42,762 nt of DNA from Nitrococcus mobilis Nb-231 (GTDB lineage Bacteria; Pseudomonadota; Gammaproteobacteria; Nitrococcales; Nitrococcaceae), in the NCBI RefSeq assembly GCF_000153205.1, contig NZ_CH672427.1, positions 1,434,600-1,477,361 on the forward strand, in the 5' to 3' direction. The translations under genes were made by a program, and so were the position numbers. Every line of letters starts with the position of its first letter. The first letter of the stretch is position 1. Below the pieces are notes generated by a model that was not told the DNA's origin, made no database searches, and worked only from the letters and a program-made list of their open reading frames with translations. This document shows, piece after piece, positions 1 to 8,116 of this stretch.

Positions 1-25
1 ACAGCCAAAAGCCCGTTGAGCTAAT

Positions 26-250
26 TTACTGTATCCAGTTTTTGATCTCCTGATCAGCCTCCTCCTTGCTGAAGCCGTGAAACCTTTGGAGTCTCCCGGC
101 CAACTCTTGCTCGTATCCCTCAACGAGATCGTCGTTGTCGCTGATGAGTACACCCCATCCCTGCCGGAGTTTGCCCAACATGATATGCCAGTTGCCCGAG
201 GTTAGGTTCCCATACGGTCTCGTCTCGTCCACGTTCATATTTAAGCGCAT
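26..250 (-). CDS. CsbD family stress-response protein
   Basis: A 74-residue protein with the CsbD-family pattern: a GNW motif, then GKLRQGWG, an acidic DNDDLVEGYEQELAG stretch and a C-terminal KEEADQEIKNW helix. CsbD-like proteins are small, hydrophilic and induced by general stress, and their molecular role is unknown. I start at the ATG at 250, because an AAGGAGG ribosome-binding site lies just upstream (256-262). A longer frame to 292 has no such signal. The gene stands alone next to a decayed MITE and is transcribed toward the window edge. Confidence 0.85.
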   Translation of the reverse strand: MRLNMNVDETRPYGNLTSGNWHIMLGKLRQGWGVLISDNDDLVEGYEQELAGRLQRFHGFSKEEADQEIKNWIQ

Positions 251-368
251 TTTGGCCTCCTTCAGATTCGCTCGATTTGAGCCACTAACCAACCTAAATA
301 TAATATAGCACTAAATAAGTACTATTTCAACTTTTTTGCTATTTTTTATACCCTTACATAGTTTTTCT

Positions 369-547
369 GTAATTTATAATTAACCTATGGCAAGGAAGCA
401 CAGAATGGGGCAATGGTAACGGCCAGCGCTATCGTCGCCGTGGCTCGCAGCCCGCGTCTGAACCACTCCCGTTCCTTTCGGCGCATCCCGTGTGCGGTGG
501 AACTCAGCGACTAAGCGTCGCTGCACCCTAGGTTAATGAGAAGTTAC
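369..547 (+). repeat. Degenerate copy (A) of a MITE-like element
   Basis: About 130 bp of the interior is close to 90% identical by eye to the intact element at 41351-41530, in the same orientation. The shared core runs from the GAAGC(A/G)CAGAATGGGGC block to the GGAACTCAGCGACT block. The ends (369-392 and 522-547) are recognisable but decayed versions of the 24-bp terminal inverted repeats of the other copy. No target duplication survives. No protein is encoded. It lies upstream of csbD, in AT-rich DNA unlike the GC-rich element itself. Confidence 0.8.
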
Positions 548-734
548 CTGACCCACCGAACACCGACTGGGCAGATTTAATCAGTTTTTTCAATCACCTG
601 GATAACACCAGCGCGGCCTGAATCGACTCGAACAGACTTGTGTGTAATGGAATGGGTTAGAACCCAACATGGTTGATAGTGGCAGACGGGCGGTTTCTAC
701 TTCGTTGGGGGCAAGTACATGAGTTAATATTTTC

Positions 735-903
735 CGCTCGTGCTTCGACCATTCGTCGAGCTCACGGCTCGGCACGAGCGGACATAAAAGTACCGTACAT
801 TAATGGATTAGCCGTTCGCCCTGAACCTGTCGAAGGGTGTTATTTAACCTGTTGCAATTGAGGTGAAAATGCCGTTCTGCTTCGACAAGCTCGGCACGAA
901 CGG
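735..903. repeat. Cluster of REP-like palindromes
   Basis: Three units share the core (G)CTTCGAC...GTCGA/GAAC. The first, at 735-782, has CCGCTCGTG pairing with CACGAGCGG. The second, around 811-840, reads CCGTTCGCCCTGAACCTG and is followed by TCGAAGGG. The third, at 872-903, has CCGTTC pairing with GAACGG and is followed on the plus strand by seven Ts (904-910). Extragenic palindromes of this kind are common in gammaproteobacteria. The last unit directly abuts the 3' end of the esterase gene (stop at 909) and could stabilise or end its transcript. Confidence 0.65.
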
Positions 904-908
904 TTTTT

Positions 909-1586
909 TTAAAGGTTCCTTAGCGCAGGCTCTAAAATGGCCCAGCATTGCTGTGCATGCGAGAATGGCAGCGCATGCCCAGCTCCTTCGATTTCGTGGT
1001 ACAGAGCTTGCGGGCCTAGCGTGTCGAACAGTGCCCAGCCTTGTGAACTGGGCACGATCCGGTCCTCGCTGCCGTGCAATATAATCACGCGTCGTGCTCT
1101 CTCGAGCGTGGTCACCGCCATCTTGCTGTGGTCCAACAAACGCAAATCCTCGGCCAATCGGCTCCGGTCGAATTCCCTGTTTAGATGATCTTGGTAGGGG
1201 GCAGGCGCATAGCAGCGCCGCATGAAACGGCGCATAACAGCCCCTGGCTCGAGCGCAAATTGCTCCTGCATGCGTTGCAGGATGAGGCGCGATTTCCCTT
1301 GTAGCCGCGGCGCTTGCGGATGAAAGTGCAGAAAGCCGCTGAATATGACCAGCAGATCACAAAAATCCAACTGCCGCGGTGGACAAAGATGCAGTCCGTA
1401 GGAATGGGTGAAAATAATTTTTCGAGCGTTTGGATCGCTGAATACCGGATCGTAGGAATTGCCGTAATAACCTCGGTCGAACGCCTGCAGCTGCCAGAAA
1501 GATGCCAGATAAAGCGGCCATGCACTCCAAGCACTGCAGTCGAACCCCCAGCCGTGAAAGGCCAGTATTTCAGCCTTTAGCCCCAT
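909..1586 (-). CDS. Alpha/beta hydrolase, probable BioH-type pimeloyl-ACP methyl ester esterase
   Basis: This 225-residue alpha/beta-hydrolase starts 17 nt inside the end of bioF, so it is probably translationally coupled to it. Visible features are the oxyanion HGWGFD motif at residues 11-16, a nucleophile elbow THSYG with Ser62, an acid in HGSEDRIVP (Asp175) and the catalytic His in GAGHALPF (His204). In the biotin pathway BioH-type esterases release pimeloyl-ACP from its methyl ester before BioF acts, and such a gene next to bioF is a usual arrangement. The elbow is atypical: canonical BioH has GWSLGG, and here the residues flanking Ser are T-H and Y-G. The protein is also shorter than E. 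coli BioH (about 256 aa). The fold is clear; the pimeloyl-ACP role is inferred from context. Confidence 0.75.
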   Translation of the reverse strand: MGLKAEILAFHGWGFDCSAWSAWPLYLASFWQLQAFDRGYYGNSYDPVFSDPNARKIIFTHSYGLHLCPPRQLDFCDLLVIFSGFLHFHPQAPRLQGKSRLILQRMQEQFALEPGAVMRRFMRRCYAPAPYQDHLNREFDRSRLAEDLRLLDHSKMAVTTLERARRVIILHGSEDRIVPSSQGWALFDTLGPQALYHEIEGAGHALPFSHAQQCWAILEPALRNL

Positions 1587-2751
1587 TCCAACCCTGCAAA
1601 ATCCGCAAGAAATAGTCGATGTAGTCCGGCGTGTGGCCGCTGGATAGCGTAATACGGATCCGCGACCGGCCCGGTTCCACCGTGGGCGGGCGAATCGCCG
1701 CCGCCAATATCCCGTGTTGCTCGAGCCACCGGGACAAGCTCAAGGTCAGCCCTTCATCACCGAGCAAAATAGGGATGATCTGTGTGGTCGAACTCTGCGT
1801 GTCGAACCCCATCCCGCCTAGCCTGCTCCGCACCCGCTCGGAGAGCCGGTGCAGATAAGCTCTCTCTTGCTCTAATCCGGGCACGAGCTCGAGGGCGGCT
1901 TCGATCGATCCGATGACCGGTGGCGGCAAGGCGGTGGTGTAGATAAATCCGGGACAGAAGTTGATCAGATAGTCCTTGATAGGCTCGGCGCAGAGCACGA
2001 AGGCGCCGAAGCTGCCGTAAGCCTTGCCGAAGGTCCCGATCACCAGATCGATGCCCTCTTGCCGCGCCGTCAAGCCCAGGCCTTGCTCACCCCAGACCCC
2101 GACCGCATGGGCGTCGTCGATGATCAAAAACGCATTGTACTCGCCCGCCAGCTCCACGAGCCGGTCCATATCGCTGCGGTCGCCATCCATGCTGAAAATG
2201 GATTCCGTAACGATTAGAATCCGCTCGTAGCACCCGACCGTGGCTCGCAGCCGCCGCTCGAGATCCGTTAGGTCTCGGTGCCGGTAGCGCCTGAAGGTCG
2301 CCCGGCTGAGCAACGCGCCCTGGAGCAAGCTATTGTGGCTGAGCTTATCGGCCAGCAGGAGTGCGCCACGTCCGGCGAGCGCGGCAAGCAGCGTGCTGTT
2401 GGCCTGGAAACCCGAATTGAAGAGCACAGCGGCTTCACGTCCATACAGGCGCGCCAGCTTTTCCTCCACCCGGGCATGAATATCGAACGTTCCGCACACG
2501 AGCCGGGAGCCGGTCGCACCGGCGCCGTGACTGCGCGTATAGGCGGCCGCGCGCTCCCTCAACTTAGGATGGCGCGACAAACCGAGGTAATCGTTGGAGC
2601 AGAAGCTCAACATACGCCGGCCATTGCGGTAGACAATTACAGGATCGCTCGGATCGGGCACCAGGGTCTGTAGGGAACGGAATTGGTCGCTGCCTTTACG
2701 TTCCGCCAGCGCCCGCTCGATGAACGCGTACTTATCCACGCTGCGCCGCAA
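1570..2751 (-). CDS. bioF: 8-amino-7-oxononanoate synthase
   Basis: PLP-dependent enzyme of the alpha-oxoamine synthase family that condenses pimeloyl-ACP (or -CoA) with L-alanine, the first step of biotin ring assembly. Diagnostic motifs in order: FCSNDYLGL (50-58), the glycine-rich GAGATGSRLVCG (76-87), HNSLLQGAL (139-147), SMDGDRSDM (187-195), DDAHAVGVWG (212-221) and the PLP lysine in GTFGKAYGSFG (Lys243). The 393-residue length is normal. The first codon used here is TTG at 2751, with AGAGG almost touching it. A GTG four codons further in (2739) is a reasonable alternative. The gene overlaps the downstream esterase gene. An IS inserted at 2887 now separates it from pabC. Confidence 0.93.
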   Translation of the reverse strand: MRRSVDKYAFIERALAERKGSDQFRSLQTLVPDPSDPVIVYRNGRRMLSFCSNDYLGLSRHPKLRERAAAYTRSHGAGATGSRLVCGTFDIHARVEEKLARLYGREAAVLFNSGFQANSTLLAALAGRGALLLADKLSHNSLLQGALLSRATFRRYRHRDLTDLERRLRATVGCYERILIVTESIFSMDGDRSDMDRLVELAGEYNAFLIIDDAHAVGVWGEQGLGLTARQEGIDLVIGTFGKAYGSFGAFVLCAEPIKDYLINFCPGFIYTTALPPPVIGSIEAALELVPGLEQERAYLHRLSERVRSRLGGMGFDTQSSTTQIIPILLGDEGLTLSLSRWLEQHGILAAAIRPPTVEPGRSRIRITLSSGHTPDYIDYFLRILQGWNGAKG

Positions 2752-2769
2752 CCTCTAGTTCAACGCGTG

Positions 2770-2847
2770 TTAGAACTCGCCACGCTCCAAGATATCACCA
2801 TCACCCTGGACGACGATTAGGGTTGATTGATTCGCTTTGGCCGACAT
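2770..2847 (-). CDS. Possible 25-residue ORF between pabC and bioF
   Basis: An ATG-initiated frame (MSAKANQST...LERGEF) lies between the original pabC end and bioF, with a weak AAAGGA about 10 nt upstream. It ends 18 nt before the bioF start. I recognise no family. It could be a leader peptide, a remnant of a longer gene, or chance. The IS insertion lies 39 bp upstream of it, so its original context was directly downstream of pabC. Confidence 0.2.
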   Translation of the reverse strand: MSAKANQSTLIVVQGDGDILERGEF

Positions 2848-2886
2848 GCTGATAAGGTCCTTTGGGTCATTTCCCGCCCTTAAGCG

Positions 2887-4291
2887 CATCCCATTACACA
2901 CATCGTCATACCTAGTTGAGCTGTCGGGCATAGCGGGCACCCTCGACGAAGACGGCGATCTCCTGCAGGCCGAGCCAGATGGTTTTGGCTCCCGGTTCGC
3001 CATCGTGCTTGCGGGCGAGAAAGCCCCCGCGCTGAGCAATCAGGCGTAACACAGTATTGAGAGGCGGCACTTGCCTGGGTATAGGCTTTTTGTTGAGGAT
3101 GAACGCCGCTCGCCACTCGTCGGGCTCGAATACGAGATCGGCCGGCAAGTCGGGGAGAGTGCGCCCGAGTCGCATCAACCGATTGATCCGCCAGGCGATC
3201 ACCATATACAGCGCCAGGGCGGTTTGCAGGCGCTCGGTGTCGGCCAGCTGTAGCTGCTCGACCCGACAGCCTTCCTTGAGCACGAGGAAAAACAGCTCGA
3301 TTTCCCAACGCGCGCGGTACCAATCGATCAGCTCGACGGCCGCCTCCAGCGTGGGAGCCGCCCGGTTGGTCAAAAGCCGCCACACTACCGGTTTGGCACC
3401 GGCAGGTGGGTTGACCTCCGAGGCAATCAGGCAGGTCACTTCGAACGGATTGCCCTGCTTGTTTGGTACGGCCACGCGCTGCACGCGCACGGCTTGTTCG
3501 ACTGAACGGGCCTTGCGCCCGCGCCCGGCGGGCAGCTCAAAGCGCACGTGCCCCAATGGCGCGCTCGCCATGACCCGATCCCAGAGCTTGCCGCCTTCGG
3601 GCAGTACCCGGTTGTGCTGGCAGCGCACCAGGTAGTCCGCCGGATAGCCTAGCTCATGCGCCCTGACCAGCAGCGCCAGAATGTCCGACTCGCGGTCGCC
3701 GACACAGACCTGCCGCGTCTTGGCCAACTCGTCGGCCTGTTCAGCGATCCGCTCATAGCTCTCTACCCAACGCACACTCTCTAGCAGCCCGCCGCGCGGT
3801 TCATCGCCCGCTTTGAAGGCACGCGCCCAGCTCCACGCGTTGATCACCCCCAGTGGTTCGCGCTGCGGTGTCACTACGTACGTCGGATGCAGATACATTC
3901 CGCGCTGGGCCTCGTAGCTCAGCGGCCCCAGCCCCTGCATCGTCCGGCCGTTGTAGTCCAGCTCTGTCGTGTCCTGCAGGCATAGCACCACCGCGTGCTC
4001 ACGCATACGCGCCTGGCTCGCCCTGGCGTGCGCCGTCAGCACCTCCTCCCAGCCCACCTGCGCATTGTGCAAAAACCGATAGGCCGCCGCCGTCTCCGCC
4101 CAGCTCTCGCACGCTCCGGGAATGCTCGCCCCCGGCTTTTGCCCTAGCCGTTCAGCCAATAGCACGGCCCGTTGGTTCAACCGCTGATCACCCAGGTCAA
4201 TCGTCTCGAACTCTGCGTTCGCCCAGCCCATCTTTCCGCACCTCCAGTGCTTCGCACACTCATATGGTACGGATTTATGTGTAATGGGATG
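2887..4291 (-). mobile_element. Complete IS4-family (IS50/Tn5-like) insertion sequence, 1405 bp
   Basis: Both ends carry the inverted repeat CATCCCATTACACA (start at 2887; complement ending at 4291, allowing one boundary base). The 9-bp sequence CCTTAAGCG is duplicated exactly on both sides (2878-2886 and 4292-4300). Such a duplication is within the range typical of IS4-family elements. The element encodes one intact transposase on the minus strand and sits in the final codons of pabC. The perfect target duplication indicates a simple, fairly recent insertion. Confidence 0.88.
2912..4231 (-). CDS. IS4-family transposase (Tn5-like)
   Basis: A full-length transposase of 439 residues. The N-terminus (MGWANAEFETIDLGDQRLNQ) is the Tn5-type DNA-binding domain with its AETAAAYRFL helix. 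DDE residues are visible in CLQDTTELDY (first Asp), VGDRESDI (second Asp) and the YREK signature YRARWEIELFFLVLK, which fits Y-x2-R-x3-E-x6-K exactly. I start at the ATG at 4231, where homology begins; in-frame upstream sequence runs out through the inverted repeat and is not expected to be coding. No frameshift or stop is seen, so the element may still be active. A shortened relative lies at 14425-14643. Confidence 0.92.
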   Translation of the reverse strand: MGWANAEFETIDLGDQRLNQRAVLLAERLGQKPGASIPGACESWAETAAAYRFLHNAQVGWEEVLTAHARASQARMREHAVVLCLQDTTELDYNGRTMQGLGPLSYEAQRGMYLHPTYVVTPQREPLGVINAWSWARAFKAGDEPRGGLLESVRWVESYERIAEQADELAKTRQVCVGDRESDILALLVRAHELGYPADYLVRCQHNRVLPEGGKLWDRVMASAPLGHVRFELPAGRGRKARSVEQAVRVQRVAVPNKQGNPFEVTCLIASEVNPPAGAKPVVWRLLTNRAAPTLEAAVELIDWYRARWEIELFFLVLKEGCRVEQLQLADTERLQTALALYMVIAWRINRLMRLGRTLPDLPADLVFEPDEWRAAFILNKKPIPRQVPPLNTVLRLIAQRGGFLARKHDGEPGAKTIWLGLQEIAVFVEGARYARQLN

Positions 4292-5117
4292 CCTTAAGCG
4301 TACCCGCAGCACAGGCCTCGATTGCGGCGGCCAACTGCCTAGTTACCGGCCCGAGCGGGTATCGCCGCCGCTGCAAGGCGATAACCGGCCAAATCCCGAC
4401 CACGGAATTGCAGACAAAGATCTCCTCGGCCTGCGCCAGATTCGGCAAGGAAAGCGTTGTCATTTGGCAGGAGAGCGACTTCCGCGCCGCCGTTTCCAGG
4501 ATGATCTCTCGCATTACACCGGCTACACCGCTTGCGCTCAAATCCGGCGTCAGCAGGCATCCGGAGCGCACGATGAAGAGATTGGTCATCGTGCCTTCGA
4601 TCACGCGGCCCTGGTAATCGAGCATCAAACCTTCTTGATAGCGGCTGTCGTCATCCCATTCCAGACGCGCCAACACCTGCTCGAGGCGGTTAAGGTGTTT
4701 GAGCCCGGCCAACGCCGGATTGCTCGCCAACCGCGTCCGACAAACCCGCAGCCGAATGCCCTCCTGAGCGTACCGCTGCGCATATGCCGGCCACGGGTGG
4801 CGCATGAGGATGCGGTGGCTAGGCACGTCCGGGTCGGGCCGATAACCGCGCCCCCCTACGCCGCGCGTCACGATCAGCTTGATGATTGCCCGCGACTGCC
4901 CGGCCGCCAGAGCCGCGATCTCCCGACGCAACTCCGCGACCTCGGGAGGTGTGATTTGCAGCCGAGCACAGCCGGCTTCCAGGCGGCGTAGATGATAGGC
5001 CAGCCAGGGAATGCGGCCGTCGCGCACCGCCATGGTCTCGAACAGACCGTCGCCGTATTGCAGCCCACGGTCGCGCGGATCGAGCAGACCCGAGCCATAG
5101 TATCCAGCCTCACTCAT
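4275..5117 (-). CDS. pabC: Aminodeoxychorismate lyase (3' end altered by IS)
   Basis: Fold-type IV PLP enzyme that converts 4-amino-4-deoxychorismate to p-aminobenzoate and pyruvate for folate synthesis. Motifs: RDRGLQYGDGLFET near the N-terminus, the PLP lysine in LAGLKHLNRLEQVLA (Lys140) and the cofactor-phosphate region EGTMTNLFIV. The chosen ATG overlaps the pabB stop as ATGAGTGA, a classic coupling arrangement; an in-frame ATG nine codons earlier (5144) is less likely. The IS4 insertion changed the C-terminus. Removing the IS and one target copy gives an end of ...GTLK-GGK-stop, whereas the present frame reads ...GTLK-ASHYT-stop using IS sequence. The core fold is complete, so activity is probably retained. 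Confidence 0.88.
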   Translation of the reverse strand: MSEAGYYGSGLLDPRDRGLQYGDGLFETMAVRDGRIPWLAYHLRRLEAGCARLQITPPEVAELRREIAALAAGQSRAIIKLIVTRGVGGRGYRPDPDVPSHRILMRHPWPAYAQRYAQEGIRLRVCRTRLASNPALAGLKHLNRLEQVLARLEWDDDSRYQEGLMLDYQGRVIEGTMTNLFIVRSGCLLTPDLSASGVAGVMREIILETAARKSLSCQMTTLSLPNLAQAEEIFVCNSVVGIWPVIALQRRRYPLGPVTRQLAAAIEACAAGTLKASHYT

Positions 5118-6516
5118 CGCTACCCAGGTCAGCGGCCGGTTCAAGCGCGAGAATGAGGCCGCGGGCCTTGGCCCGAGTCTCCGCCAACTCCCTATGCGGC
5201 ACGGAATCGACGACGATCCCGCCGCCGGCCCGGAAACTCAGCGTTTCACCACACCGCTGCATCGTACGGATCAAAATATTGAGGTCCATGCTGCCATCAC
5301 GGTTGAGATAGCCCATCGAACCGGTGTACGCACCGCGCGCGGCCTGCTCCAGCTCGGCAAGGATTTCCATGCAACGCACTTTCGGGCAACCCGTGATGGT
5401 TCCGCCGGGGAAAACGGCGCGAATGACCTCGCCAGGTGATACGGTTTCCACGAGACGTCCCCGCACATTGGAGACAATATGATGAACGTGCGCGTAGGAC
5501 TCCAAGCTCATCAGCTCATCGACCACGATCGAGCCGGGTTCGCAGATACGGCCTAGGTCGTTGCGTTCGAGATCGATCAGCATGATATGTTCAGCGCGCT
5601 CCTTGGGATGGGCAAGCAGCACGCGCCTGCTATCCTGGTCCCGGTTGGGGTCGGAGTGCCGCGGCCGGGTACCGGCGATCGGCCGCGTTTCCACCGTTTG
5701 GTCGCGCACCCTCACCAACCGCTCCGGGGACGAGCTGATCACCGCCCGATCGCCCCAAGTGGCCAAACCCGAGAACGGCCCGGGATTGGCCCGCCGTAAC
5801 CGCCGATACAACTCGCTCGATGTGGTATTCGGTTGCAACCGCCCGGACCAGCGCCGCGACAGATTCACCTGGAATACATCCCCGTCACGGATGTAACGCT
5901 CGATGCGATGCACGGCATCGAGATAACGGGACCCTGGTTCCTCTGCCAATGCGCCGGCCAGTACGCTGGAGTAACGCGGCGGCGGGCGGCGGGCCGCGAG
6001 CGCCCGGATATCGGCCTCGATGCGCTCGAGCCGATCGATGTATTCAGACTCGGCGACAAGCCAGGTCCGGTTTTGTTCATGGTCGCGAATGACGGCGGCG
6101 GGGATGCGGGTCGCCACGGCAATCGGCAACGCCGAGTCTTTCGGCAGCCGCAGCACCGGCTCGATCTCTGCCGCGAGCTCGTAGCCGAGGAATAGGAACC
6201 AGCCGCCGGTGAACGGCAGCGGGCAAGCCTCCGGCGAGCCGAGCGACCGGGTCGACTGCGCCCACCAGGCATCCAGGTTGGTCAGAAACCCGCCCGCAGA
6301 TGCATTGACCGAACCGGATAGCTGCCCACTCGCGCCGAGCTCAAGCGTTTCGCCCGGGAACGCAAACAAAATATCGTAACGCCCCTGAGCGGTGCCGAAA
6401 GCGGCACTTTCCAACAGATGCGGATAGCGCTCGGGGCAGTAGGCATGCAGATCCAGCAGATCCACCACCTCATGACACGCGCGGGCGACAGCAAGCGGCG
6501 CAGCAACCTTCGTCAA
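5110..6516 (-). CDS. pabB: Aminodeoxychorismate synthase component I
   Basis: Chorismate-binding enzyme of 468 residues that makes aminodeoxychorismate from chorismate and ammonia, the latter supplied by a glutamine amidotransferase not encoded here. Motifs: FTGGWFLFLGYELA (102-115), GDVFQVNLSRRW (212-223), SSSPERLVRV (261-270), AEHIMLIDLERNDLGR, and FPGGTITGCPKVRCMEI. It overlaps pabC, which supports PABA rather than tryptophan synthesis. At residues 279-283 it has PIAGT, as in anthranilate synthase TrpE, instead of the PIKGT with the nucleophilic Lys known from E. coli PabB. The start is a TTG with AAAGGGG about 9 nt upstream. Confidence 0.85.
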   Translation of the reverse strand: MTKVAAPLAVARACHEVVDLLDLHAYCPERYPHLLESAAFGTAQGRYDILFAFPGETLELGASGQLSGSVNASAGGFLTNLDAWWAQSTRSLGSPEACPLPFTGGWFLFLGYELAAEIEPVLRLPKDSALPIAVATRIPAAVIRDHEQNRTWLVAESEYIDRLERIEADIRALAARRPPPRYSSVLAGALAEEPGSRYLDAVHRIERYIRDGDVFQVNLSRRWSGRLQPNTTSSELYRRLRRANPGPFSGLATWGDRAVISSSPERLVRVRDQTVETRPIAGTRPRHSDPNRDQDSRRVLLAHPKERAEHIMLIDLERNDLGRICEPGSIVVDELMSLESYAHVHHIVSNVRGRLVETVSPGEVIRAVFPGGTITGCPKVRCMEILAELEQAARGAYTGSMGYLNRDGSMDLNILIRTMQRCGETLSFRAGGGIVVDSVPHRELAETRAKARGLILALEPAADLGSDE

Positions 6517-6640
6517 CGATCAATCCCCTTTACCGAAGCCGCGCGATAGCTTAACAGGCTCTAACGCCACGCCCTTAACAAGACGTGTATCAGGCACAAG
6601 ATTTCAAACGGCTTGCCAAGTTTTGCGGGTAGCAGCCGCG

Positions 6641-7921
6641 TCACTTCTCCTTTACCGCCGCGGCCGGTCCACGGTAAGCCCGGCCATAACGGCCCATCAA
6701 CGGCGTTACCGAAACACCGTGCACGACAATGGAGAGCGTCACCACGATCAAGGTAATGGAGAGAATTCTGAGGGCAAGAGACTCGGGCAGCCCATGCTGG
6801 ATAGCGTACATCAGGTAATAGAGCGAGCCGATGCCGCGCACGCCGAACCACGCCGCATAGGCTTTCACTTGCGGCTTCACCGCGGCGCCCAGCAGTCCGA
6901 GGTAAACCGCCAAGGGGCGTGCGATCAGGAACACGAAAGCCGCGGTAATGACCGCCTCCCAGGTCCAGGAGTTGAGGAACAGGCTGCCGCCCAGCAGCAG
7001 AATCAGCGCGACCTCGGAAAGGCGTTCCAATTGCTCGTTGAATTGCAGCGAGCGGTGAGACATCAGTTCCTCGGCCGGCGCCTGGCCCTGCGGCGGGGTC
7101 TTCGGCCGGAGTGCTTGAGGCCGTTCCGTCTGGCGCATGGTCACGGCTGCGGCAAACACAGCCAAGAAAGCGTAGCCTGAGATGGCCAGGGCAATACCGG
7201 TGGCCAGCGCGATCAGACCGAGGCCGAGAAAATCATCCATGAACACCGTTTCACTGCGCCAGCGGCGCAACACGCGGACCGATCGCGCCAGTCCCCAACC
7301 CAATGCCACCCCCACCCCGATTCCGGCCACGCTCGCCCACAGAACGTCCAGCAGCAGCCAACGGCCACCGGAACCGATGTCGTGGAGGCCGAGTAACCCC
7401 AACCCCAGCATCACGAAGGGAAACGCGGTGCCGTCGTTCAACCCGGCCTCGCCCGTAAGACTGAAACGCAGTCGATCGCGATCGCCGGGGCGTTTGACCT
7501 GAACGTCGGTGGCCAACACCGGATCCGTGGGCGCCAGTATCGCCCCGATCAGCACCGCCGCTCCCCAAGAAAAACCCAGGTTATAGTGTGCGAACAGGGC
7601 TACCAAGCCGATTCCGATCACCATGGCGATGGTGGCGAGTCGCAAGGGTACGCGCCACAGGCTGGCGCGAATGGGAAGCTGCAGTTTCAGGCCGGAGGTG
7701 TACAGCGAGATGAGCACCGCAGCCTCTGTGATGACCTCCAACCACGCCGACTGTTTGAGCGGATTAAAATGGAACAGGTGGAAGACCGTCGGGCCGATAA
7801 CCACGCCAACGATCAGATAGAACAACGCGGACGTCACCGGCATGTGCCTGATGCGCGAGGCGAGCAGGCCCATCGACAAGAGGATGGCGCCTACCAGCAG
7901 ATACCAGCCGGTAGCAGTCAT
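6641..7921 (-). CDS. CPA1-type Na+/H+ (cation/proton) antiporter
   Basis: A polytopic inner-membrane protein of about 426 residues with roughly 12 hydrophobic segments. It belongs to the monovalent cation:proton antiporter-1 superfamily, shown by GAILAPTDPVLATDVQ followed by GEAGLNDGTAFPF, which correspond to the paired ion-binding helices. The likely substrate is Na+ or K+ exchanged for H+. I use the ATG at 7921, preceded by TTGAGGC; a GTG at 7954 in the same frame is poorer. It diverges from the FrnE-like gene. A second, differently diverged CPA1 antiporter lies at 32343, so the two probably differ in ion or pH range. Confidence 0.85.
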   Translation of the reverse strand: MTATGWYLLVGAILLSMGLLASRIRHMPVTSALFYLIVGVVIGPTVFHLFHFNPLKQSAWLEVITEAAVLISLYTSGLKLQLPIRASLWRVPLRLATIAMVIGIGLVALFAHYNLGFSWGAAVLIGAILAPTDPVLATDVQVKRPGDRDRLRFSLTGEAGLNDGTAFPFVMLGLGLLGLHDIGSGGRWLLLDVLWASVAGIGVGVALGWGLARSVRVLRRWRSETVFMDDFLGLGLIALATGIALAISGYAFLAVFAAAVTMRQTERPQALRPKTPPQGQAPAEELMSHRSLQFNEQLERLSEVALILLLGGSLFLNSWTWEAVITAAFVFLIARPLAVYLGLLGAAVKPQVKAYAAWFGVRGIGSLYYLMYAIQHGLPESLALRILSITLIVVTLSIVVHGVSVTPLMGRYGRAYRGPAAAVKEK

Positions 7922-8070
7922 TCGAAATAATGCCTCAAGCGGATCGAGGCCCACCCGTTTAGCTCAGAATAAGAACACACGAGCTCACCGTGGCGGGCAT
8001 TGAAGGTTACAGAGCCGAGCGGCGCTCACTTATTACCTTAATGAATCAGTCATCCGGTCGTGTAGAGTAG

Positions 8071-8088
8071 TTCCGTCGTCATACGGAA
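8071..8088. promoter_or_regulatory. Inverted repeat in the antiporter/FrnE divergent region
   Basis: The sequence TTCCGTCGTCATACGGAA has two perfect 6-bp arms (TTCCGT and ACGGAA) separated by 6 bp. It lies 29 bp before the start of the FrnE-like gene, between two divergently transcribed genes. It could be an operator or a short transcript hairpin. No regulator is encoded nearby that I can link to it. Confidence 0.3.
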
Positions 8089-8116
8089 TCTGACAACCAG
8101 ACATCCGGAGGTCGGG

